Shown here in pieces: positions 6,960 to 13,589 of a DNA stretch of 40,357 nucleotides. The notes beneath the pieces are model-generated. The model was given only the letters and a program-made list of their open reading frames with translations, made no database searches and had not been told where the DNA came from. The first letter of the stretch is position 1, and each line of letters starts with the position of its first letter. The position numbers were made by a program, and so were the translations under genes. The stretch is from Candidatus Moraniibacteriota bacterium (GTDB taxonomy: Bacteria > Patescibacteriota > Minisyncoccia > JAHIHE01 > JAGLIN01): NCBI GenBank assembly GCA_030638895.1, contig DAOWDS010000029.1, positions 1 to 40,357 on the forward strand, in the 5' to 3' direction.

Positions 6960-8486
6960 ATGTTTACTTTAATAAAAAATAGCAAAGGTATTCTTGGGAT
7001 GAATGCCAGAAACTTTTCTTATATTAGACCAAACAATTTTCAAGGAGCGATTCGTTTGGCGAATAATAAATTGCGAAGTAAAGAAGTGCTTTTAAAAGCG
7101 GAAGTTCCTATTCCAAAGGTTTATGGTATTATTAAGAATAGACTTGAGCTGGAAATTTTTAAATGGGGCGATTTGCCAAAAACTTTTGTTTTAAAGCCAA
7201 ATCGCGGCAAAGGAGGAGAAGGGATAAAAGTGATTTTTGGACAAAAAAAAGATTTGAGCTGGGTCTCCACACAAGGCAAAACTATCACTATAAAAAATTT
7301 AAAAGACCATATTAGGGACATTTTTGAAGGATTTTATTCTTTTTCCGGAACATCAGACATCGCTTTTTTTGAAGAAAGAATTCAGCTTTTGAAAGTTCTT
7401 AAACCATATTCTTATGAAGGCATTCCTGATGTTAGAGTAATTATTTATAATAAAGTTCCGGTAATGGCGATGCTTCGTCTTCCGACCAGAGAGTCTGGCG
7501 GAAAATCCAATCTGCATTTGGGGGGCGTGGGGCTGGGAGTAGATATTGCTAATGGCGTTACAACAAATGCCATAATGCGCGATCAGCTGATTGAAAAACA
7601 TCCGGACACAAAATTAATTTTAAGCGGAATAAAAATTCCTAATTGGAAAGAAATTTTGGAAATCGCGATTAAATGCCAAGAAGCTTCAGGATTAGGATAT
7701 ATTGGTGTTGATGTTGCAATTGACAGCGGGCGCGGTCCTGTTGTGCTGGAAATAAATGCTCATGCCGGACTTTCAATCCAAATTGCCAATCTTGCGCCGC
7801 TAAAGTACCGTTTGCAAAAAATAAGCGGCTTAAAAGTAAAAAACGAAGCGCGTGGGATTAGAATCGCGCAAGATCTTTTTGGAGGTGAAATTGAAGAAGA
7901 AATTGAAGAAATTTCAGGAAAACAGGTTTTAGGAATTATTGAGGCCATTAAAATTAAACATAAGGTAAAAGAAAATGAAGAAACAAATAAAGACAGAAAA
8001 GATAAATTAAACATAGAAAAACAAGAAGATAAGCCAGAAGAAATGGAATTAAGAGCAAAAATTGATACAGGAGCAGATTTATCTTCAATCGACAAGTCTT
8101 TGGCAAAAAATCTTGGATATGCAGAAATTATAGATGAATTTGATGAAGCGATAAAAAACATTAAAATTGATACCGCTTTAACAAAAGAAATTTTAGATGA
8201 ACAAATTAAAGATAAACTTGAAAAATGGGGAGACGGCATTGATACTGTTATTATTAAATCTAGTCACGGAGCAACTTTTAGGCTTGTTATAAAAATGAAT
8301 ATAACACTTTCTGGCGTGGAAATTATTTCTAAAATGTCCGTCACAGACAGAAGCAATCTCGAATTTCCTATAATTATTGGGAGAAAAAGTTTAGGAAAAT
8401 TTTTAGTTGATCCAAGTAAAAAGTCTAAGGCGATTTTTGGGAAAGAAGTAAACGTGACTAATAATAAAAATAATTTAGAAAAATGA
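6960..8486 (+). CDS. RimK-related ATP-grasp ligase fused to a RimB-like retropepsin domain
   Basis: This 508-residue two-domain protein has, at residues about 5-300, an alpha-L-glutamate-ligase-related ATP-grasp domain. It shows VLKPNRGKGGEGIKVIFG for nucleotide binding, the PDVRVIIYN strand and VVLEINAHAGLSIQIAN carrying the metal ligands. A Lys/Glu-rich linker (about 300-360) leads to a retropepsin-like domain of the ATP-dependent zinc protease/RimB family (about 360-500). That domain has the aspartic protease motif IDTGADLSS (catalytic Asp at 369), SHGATFRLVIK, SVTDRSNLEFPIIIGRK and a typical FLVDPSK end. Such ligases attach amino acids, often Glu, to a carboxyl group, and RimB-type retropepsins trim them. 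The two activities are usually on separate proteins. The stop overlaps the next gene as ATGA. Confidence 0.85.
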   Translation: MFTLIKNSKGILGMNARNFSYIRPNNFQGAIRLANNKLRSKEVLLKAEVPIPKVYGIIKNRLELEIFKWGDLPKTFVLKPNRGKGGEGIKVIFGQKKDLSWVSTQGKTITIKNLKDHIRDIFEGFYSFSGTSDIAFFEERIQLLKVLKPYSYEGIPDVRVIIYNKVPVMAMLRLPTRESGGKSNLHLGGVGLGVDIANGVTTNAIMRDQLIEKHPDTKLILSGIKIPNWKEILEIAIKCQEASGLGYIGVDVAIDSGRGPVVLEINAHAGLSIQIANLAPLKYRLQKISGLKVKNEARGIRIAQDLFGGEIEEEIEEISGKQVLGIIEAIKIKHKVKENEETNKDRKDKLNIEKQEDKPEEMELRAKIDTGADLSSIDKSLAKNLGYAEIIDEFDEAIKNIKIDTALTKEILDEQIKDKLEKWGDGIDTVIIKSSHGATFRLVIKMNITLSGVEIISKMSVTDRSNLEFPIIIGRKSLGKFLVDPSKKSKAIFGKEVNVTNNKNNLEK

Positions 8487-9364
8487 AAAAAATTAAGTTT
8501 GCTATAATTGGCGCCAGTGAAACAGAAAATACCAAGAATCTTATTGAAGAAATAAAATTAAGAGGACATTTGGTTTTTTTAATTCAACCTAAAAATTTAG
8601 TTTTTGAGTTTTCTAAAAATAAAAAGTTTAAAATTAAGCAGGGAAATATAAATTTGGATAAGTTGGATATATTTATTTTTAGAGGATATAACATAAATAT
8701 TGTTGTGGCAAAAATTTTGGCTGAAAAATTAATCAGGGATAAAAAGGTGGTTATAGATGAAGTTTTAGGAAAAAGATTTATTCCGAGTAAAATATTTGAA
8801 TGCAGTAAATTTGCCGAATATAATATAAATCATCCTGTGACATTTCAGGCATTGGATATTTCATCTTACAAAATTATTTTGGACAAGGTAACTTTTCCTA
8901 TAATTGTAAAACCATTGTATGGACAAAAGGGGCAAGGTATAATTAAAATAAATAATAAAACTAAAGCTTTGGCATTTTTCAAAAAAAATCCTAGAGGGTA
9001 TTTAGTTCAGGAGTATTTAAAAACAGATAGCGATATTAGAGTTTTTGTTGTTAACAATAAAATTCTTGGCGCTATGAGGAGATTTGTTCTGTCTGGCGAT
9101 TTTAGATCAAATGCGTCATTGGGCACCAAAGTGGAAAAAGTGATACCTACTAAAGAAATGAAAACGATTGCTATTAAAGCGACCAAAGCGATGGGATATG
9201 AAATTGCTGGTGTTGATTTTTTAGAATATAAAAATAAACTGTATGTTTTAGAGGTTAATTCTACTCCTCAGTGGCAAAAGTTTAAAGAGATTACAGGTAT
9301 TAATCCGGCAAAAAATATAGTCAGTTTAGCGTTAAAAAAATATAAAAAAAATAATACAAGTTAA
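8483..9364 (+). CDS. RimK/LysX-type ATP-grasp ligase
   Basis: This 293-residue protein is close to the usual RimK length of about 300. The N-terminal Rossmann-like pre-ATP-grasp part starts IKFAIIGASE. The ATP-grasp fold follows: FPIIVKPLYGQKGQGI at about 138-153, the hinge YLVQEYLKTDSDIRVFVV, the catalytic loop MRRF...SNASLGT with the Arg/Asn residues typical of RimK, and the metal-binding VLEVNSTPQWQKF at about 255-267. This family forms peptide or isopeptide bonds between a carboxylate substrate and an amino acid such as Glu or Lys, through an acyl-phosphate. It overlaps the previous gene by four bases (ATGA), so the two are surely co-translated. The substrate cannot be read from the sequence. 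Confidence 0.88.
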   Translation: MKKIKFAIIGASETENTKNLIEEIKLRGHLVFLIQPKNLVFEFSKNKKFKIKQGNINLDKLDIFIFRGYNINIVVAKILAEKLIRDKKVVIDEVLGKRFIPSKIFECSKFAEYNINHPVTFQALDISSYKIILDKVTFPIIVKPLYGQKGQGIIKINNKTKALAFFKKNPRGYLVQEYLKTDSDIRVFVVNNKILGAMRRFVLSGDFRSNASLGTKVEKVIPTKEMKTIAIKATKAMGYEIAGVDFLEYKNKLYVLEVNSTPQWQKFKEITGINPAKNIVSLALKKYKKNNTS

Positions 9365-9378
9365 CAATTTACATAAAA

Positions 9379-10713
9379 ATGAAAAAAATATTATACTTTA
9401 AAAACTACAAAATTTCTTCTGATTCTATATTATTTAAATACAAGTTTAACAATAAAAGTTATACTGTTGAATTTATTTCGAAAGAATTGCTACAAAATAA
9501 AAGCTTTGATCCTAAAAATGATTATGTTTTAAACAAAGTCATTTGTTATTTAGGTGTAATTTCTAGTTTTAACTTATTTGATTTAGAATATTTTAATGAA
9601 ATAATTGTAGAATGTATGGTATTAAACAAAGAAGAAGGCGATTATTTTTCTAATCTTTCTTTCGATGGCTTAGCTGAATTTAGATATATTAATAAAATAA
9701 ACATAAGTAAAAAAGTAAAATTTTCTTCTATCTGTAGTCAAAGTAATTGTCTATATAAAAAACCAAAACTATTTTTTAATAAAAAAACTATTTTGTTAAA
9801 TGGAGGAGGAAAAGATTCTGCCGTGGCAGCTGAAATGCTAAAATTGATAAAAGAAAATTATAGCTGGTTAACTTTAAATATGAATACTGCTAGAAAAAAT
9901 ATAATTTTAACATCAAAAATTAAAAGTTGCTTTTCATTATCGAGAGTTATAGACAAAAATATTAGAAAAGATAGTAAATACTTGGGTCACAAGCCAGTTA
10001 GCGCTCTCATAGCTTTTATAAGTATTCTTTACGCATATATTTATAAATACTCATATGTAGTTACGGCTAATGAATATTCATCAAATTTTTCTAATTTAAA
10101 AATAAACGATATATCAATAAATCACCAATATACTAAATCTCTAGATTTTGAAAAAAAATTTAATGTTTTTATACGAAACAGATTATTTAAGGGAGTTACA
10201 TATTATAGTGTTTTAAGACCTTTATATGAAATACAAATAACAAAAATATTTTCTTTCTATAGGCAATACTTTCCTCATTTCATAAGTTGTAATATAGGAG
10301 TTAAAGAAAACAAATGGTGTCTTAAATGTCCTAAATGCGCGTTTATTTTTCTTGCTTTAGCGCCTTTTATCTCAATTGCAAATATTAAAAAAATTTGGGG
10401 CTCCAATTTATTTTTAGATAAAAATATTACAGATAATATTTTAAAACTTATCGACAATAGTGCCAAACCATTTGATTGTGTAGGAACCAAAGAAGAATGT
10501 CGACTCGCTCTATATTTATGCGAAAAAAATAAACTTTTAGAAGAAGTTTCGAAAAGTACAAAAAAGGAATTATTTAAATATATTCAAAATTACGATTACG
10601 AAAAAAACTTAAAAAAATATTTACAGACATACAAAAGAGAAAATAATATTCCTAAAATCATTATTCCGAAAGTGGAAAAATTCTGGAAAAAAACACTGGA
10701 AATTAGACAATAA
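9379..10713 (+). CDS. PP-loop family protein resembling MurL (UDP-MurNAc-Ala-Glu epimerase)
   Basis: This 444-residue cytosolic protein carries a PP-loop ATP-binding motif, LNGGGKDSA (residues 140-148). A NEYSSN segment (231-236) and NHQYTKS (248-254) then match what I recall of the MurL family, and a cysteine motif WCLKCPKC follows at 313-320. MurL uses ATP to invert the terminal L-Glu of UDP-MurNAc-L-Ala-L-Glu, an alternative to glutamate racemase. The N-terminal 130 residues are a family-specific beta-rich domain. The gene sits 14 bases after a RimK-like ligase and ahead of a peptidase. It could therefore serve peptidoglycan synthesis or invert a glutamate in the product of this cluster. 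Any other PP-loop adenylating enzyme remains possible. The family assignment is from memory of its motifs and should be tested by profile search. Confidence 0.6.
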   Translation: MKKILYFKNYKISSDSILFKYKFNNKSYTVEFISKELLQNKSFDPKNDYVLNKVICYLGVISSFNLFDLEYFNEIIVECMVLNKEEGDYFSNLSFDGLAEFRYINKINISKKVKFSSICSQSNCLYKKPKLFFNKKTILLNGGGKDSAVAAEMLKLIKENYSWLTLNMNTARKNIILTSKIKSCFSLSRVIDKNIRKDSKYLGHKPVSALIAFISILYAYIYKYSYVVTANEYSSNFSNLKINDISINHQYTKSLDFEKKFNVFIRNRLFKGVTYYSVLRPLYEIQITKIFSFYRQYFPHFISCNIGVKENKWCLKCPKCAFIFLALAPFISIANIKKIWGSNLFLDKNITDNILKLIDNSAKPFDCVGTKEECRLALYLCEKNKLLEEVSKSTKKELFKYIQNYDYEKNLKKYLQTYKRENNIPKIIIPKVEKFWKKTLEIRQ

Positions 10714-10761
10714 TTATTCTGCTAATATTCTTTGCCTTTTAAGCTTATAATAAAACTTTGT

Positions 10762-12402
10762 ATGAAAAATGAACAGCCAAAATTAGAAATAATAATTTCT
10801 GAAATTAAAAAAGTGGGAGAAGAAAAAGAAGTTGAAGATGCAGTGATTAGGGAAGAGCGTGAGACTTTATCGGAAGTATTAGAAATTCCCGAAGAAGATG
10901 TTAAAAAATTAGAAATAAATATAGAAGAAAAAGAAAAATCTGAAAATAGTAAAATATTATTTGAGTATGCAGAAAAAATTTATGATATTACGAAAGATTA
11001 TAGAGCGGTTTATATATATTTAGATAACACAGATACAAAACTAATAAATATAGAAAAATTGAAAGAAGCTATTAATGATTTAGAAGAAATTCAGGACGAA
11101 GCGCAAAATAGAAATGAGCAAATTGGGAATATCATTAATAAAATAATATTTCCGGAAAAGGCCAAGATTCAACTTCTTTTAGAATTTAAAAACAGCAACT
11201 CAGAAGGAGTTTTTGAAAATGGTAAAATTGCTTACGGAGATATTGACGAAGAATTGTGCGCGAAAGCTCTTGATATTTATAATGATAAATTAGAATTTAT
11301 AAACAGTAAAAAGAATTTATTTAAAGAGATTGATAGTAACAACTCAGAAGAAGCTTTAAAGTATTTAAAATTGGCATATAAACATACTGATGAATTTTCA
11401 ATTGAGAATGATGATGATTGGTACAAAGAAAAATTAGAAGTAATAAAAAAAGAAAGACAGACAGACAGCATAGAAGAGAAACTTAAAAAAAGTAAGTTCA
11501 ACGCTGAAGATATAAAAAATTATTTTGAAATAGCTTTAATAAAGGGAGGGTTGGAAAATGCTGGGTATAAAGTGATTATTGATTCTGTTGCTAAATCTAT
11601 TGGGGTTTATAAGAAACATCCGAAATACGATAGTCCTGTAATTTTAATTCCTGAAAATAGAGAAGTTGACGGGATAAAGCTTCTTGAATTAATAGCTCAT
11701 GAAATAGGCGGGCATATAGCCTCGGGTTTTTACAGCAACAAACAAGGGCTTGGAGCGGTATCTATAGGAAGGGATTGGGAGACCTATAATGAAGGAATTG
11801 CAAAAAAAAATGAGATTGAAATAAAAAAAGAGATTTTAGAAAATTCTTACTTGAATTTTAAAATAAATTCAAGTCCGCTTTATGTCTTAGCTATGGAGAG
11901 AATAAAAAACGGAGGAGATTTTGATGAAACATGCGATTACATTTTTAGCTTGAAAAAGAAAGAACATTTAGCAGAAGGAAATGATAATTTAGAAAACGAA
12001 AGAGAAGCTAAGAAAACAGCGGAAAAAATATGTAACAGGGTATTTAGAGGATTTGATAAAAAAGAAAAAGGGAAATATTTTACGAAAGATTTAGCGTATT
12101 TGGTTGGAGAATCTGGTGTTCGAGAAATGAAAAAAACAGGAGTAGATAAATATTTATATTTGTCCAAAGTAGATCCCAAATTAATTCCAGATTTAATTAA
12201 AATGGGAGTTTATACTTATGAAAAAGGGTTGCAAATGACAAAAGATGTTGCTAAACAAGTTTGGCAAGATAAGGACTGGTTGGCAGATTATATAAAAAAC
12301 AAAAAGTGGTATGAAGAAAATACCCCAGAACATTTAGGACATTGGAATTATAGAGATAAATACATGAATGAGAATAAAACTGGATTGAAAAGCGAGGAAT
12401 AG
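10762..12402 (+). CDS. DUF1704/MATCAP-like zinc metallopeptidase (QEGLA-motif family)
   Basis: The track starts this ORF at a TTG (10732), but the ATG at 10762 (MKNEQPKLEI) is the better start and gives 546 residues. The first 250 residues are acidic and coiled-coil-like. The catalytic core begins near 265: ELIAHEIGGH supplies HEXXXH (H313, E314, H318). It is followed by YNEGIA at 342-347, the counterpart of the QEGLA motif, where E344 should be the third zinc ligand. This HEXXXH-plus-EGLA layout defines DUF1704. The family includes the eukaryotic MATCAP enzymes, which trim the C-terminal residue of tubulin, and bacterial genes wrongly named flavohemoglobin-expression modulators, often next to ATP-grasp ligases. 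Here ligases flank it on both sides, so removal of ligated residues is the natural proposal. Confidence 0.82.
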   Translation: MKNEQPKLEIIISEIKKVGEEKEVEDAVIREERETLSEVLEIPEEDVKKLEINIEEKEKSENSKILFEYAEKIYDITKDYRAVYIYLDNTDTKLINIEKLKEAINDLEEIQDEAQNRNEQIGNIINKIIFPEKAKIQLLLEFKNSNSEGVFENGKIAYGDIDEELCAKALDIYNDKLEFINSKKNLFKEIDSNNSEEALKYLKLAYKHTDEFSIENDDDWYKEKLEVIKKERQTDSIEEKLKKSKFNAEDIKNYFEIALIKGGLENAGYKVIIDSVAKSIGVYKKHPKYDSPVILIPENREVDGIKLLELIAHEIGGHIASGFYSNKQGLGAVSIGRDWETYNEGIAKKNEIEIKKEILENSYLNFKINSSPLYVLAMERIKNGGDFDETCDYIFSLKKKEHLAEGNDNLENEREAKKTAEKICNRVFRGFDKKEKGKYFTKDLAYLVGESGVREMKKTGVDKYLYLSKVDPKLIPDLIKMGVYTYEKGLQMTKDVAKQVWQDKDWLADYIKNKKWYEENTPEHLGHWNYRDKYMNENKTGLKSEE

Positions 12403-12421
12403 AATTTTTCAACAAAAACTT

Positions 12422-13465
12422 ATGATAAAAAATGCACCAAAAAGTATAAAAGCTATTAGCTCAATAATTTTAGCTGAAGAGGCATTAAAAAGAGGAATAA
12501 AGATTAATCATATTAATAGATATCAAAAAAGAATGGCTTTTTTGGAATTGTTGTACAAAAAACATTTTGAATATATAGCTGGTCAGAACGTTTCCCAGAC
12601 ATCTTTCACGGGTAATTATGCCACATCAAATAAAGCATTAACTAAAAGTTTGTTATTAAGAGCAAAGATAAATATTGCGAAAGGAAAATTATTTAGCAAA
12701 GGTGATATTGACAAAGCGCAAAATTTTATAAATAAAATAGGATATCCAATTGTAATTAAAAAGAAAGACGGAACTCATGGAGATTTGGTTTTTGTGGGAA
12801 TAAAAAACAGAAAAATGTGCGACAAAGCAGCCAATTGTATTTTAAAAGAAAATGACGATGTTTTAATAGAGAAAGAATTTAAAGGAAAAGAATATAGAAT
12901 TATAGCAACTAAAAATAAATTTATAGCTGCTACAAATAGAATTCCTGCTAATGTTATCGGAGACGGTATTCATACCATAAGAGAGCTTATTAAGAGTAAA
13001 AATAATGATATTAAACGCGGAAATAGTTTTTTTGAAAATAAACCACTAAGAAAAATAAAAGTGAATAATATTGTGAAACAAAATATAAGAGAGCAAAATA
13101 TGACATTAAATACAATACTTTTTGAAAAGGAAAAAATATATTTAAGAAAAACATCTAACCTGTCAACCGGCGGAGATAGTATTGATGTAACAGACCAGGT
13201 TCATCCGGAAATTAGAAAAATTGCAATTAGGGCTATAAGAGCTATTCCTGGACTTGCCTATGCCGGAATAGATTTAATGACTAACAATAACATTTCAAAA
13301 AAACCAACAAAAAATAGTTATATAATAATTGAAATAAATGCATCTCCTGGAATATTTATGCATCATTTCCCGTATCAAGGAAAATCAAGGAATGTTGCAA
13401 AAGGAATAATTGACATTTTATTTCCAGAAACGAAAGGGAAATATATTGACGTGAAAATTAAATAA
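12422..13465 (+). CDS. Cyanophycin-synthetase/GshAB-like ATP-grasp ligase
   Basis: This 347-residue protein lacks the Mur-ligase half of cyanophycin synthetase but has its ATP-grasp signatures. These are YPIVIKKKDGTHGDLVF at about 109-125, KEYRIIATKNK, the ANVIGDGIHTIRELI strand-loop, NLSTGGDSIDVTDQVHPE at about 245-262 and the metal-binding IIIEINASPG near 300. The group ligates amino acids to a peptide carboxyl or side chain (Asp/Arg in cyanophycin, Gly in glutathione). It begins 19 bases after the metallopeptidase gene and closes the cluster; a promoter for the next operon follows. With two RimK-like ligases upstream, this is the third amidoligase within 7 kb. The N-terminal 100 residues are a helical domain I do not recognise. 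Confidence 0.83.
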   Translation: MIKNAPKSIKAISSIILAEEALKRGIKINHINRYQKRMAFLELLYKKHFEYIAGQNVSQTSFTGNYATSNKALTKSLLLRAKINIAKGKLFSKGDIDKAQNFINKIGYPIVIKKKDGTHGDLVFVGIKNRKMCDKAANCILKENDDVLIEKEFKGKEYRIIATKNKFIAATNRIPANVIGDGIHTIRELIKSKNNDIKRGNSFFENKPLRKIKVNNIVKQNIREQNMTLNTILFEKEKIYLRKTSNLSTGGDSIDVTDQVHPEIRKIAIRAIRAIPGLAYAGIDLMTNNNISKKPTKNSYIIIEINASPGIFMHHFPYQGKSRNVAKGIIDILFPETKGKYIDVKIK

Positions 13466-13489
13466 ATACAGCAAACAATCTTTTATCCT

Positions 13490-13517
13490 TTAACATTTGT
13501 TAAATTTAAGCTATAAT
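13490..13517 (+). promoter_or_regulatory. Promoter of the glucan cluster
   Basis: TTAACA (13490-13495), a 16-base spacer and TATAAT (13512-13517) lie 72 bases before the start of the glycogen synthase fusion. A second candidate, ATGACA (13548-13553), an 18-base spacer and TATAAT (13572-13577), would give a leader of only a few bases before the ATG at 13590. Both match five of six bases at -35 and six of six at -10. Confidence 0.5.
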
Positions 13518-13589
13518 GTAACTAGATATATACTGTCTGGTTATTTTATGACATAAATTTTTATTTTAGAATATAATAATACAAATTTT

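Noticed and set aside
10732-10761. TTG start of the DUF1704 gene as given in the ORF track
   Set aside because: The ten extra residues (MPFKLIIKLC) are unlike the charged N-terminus, and an ATG at 10762 is available in the usual start context.
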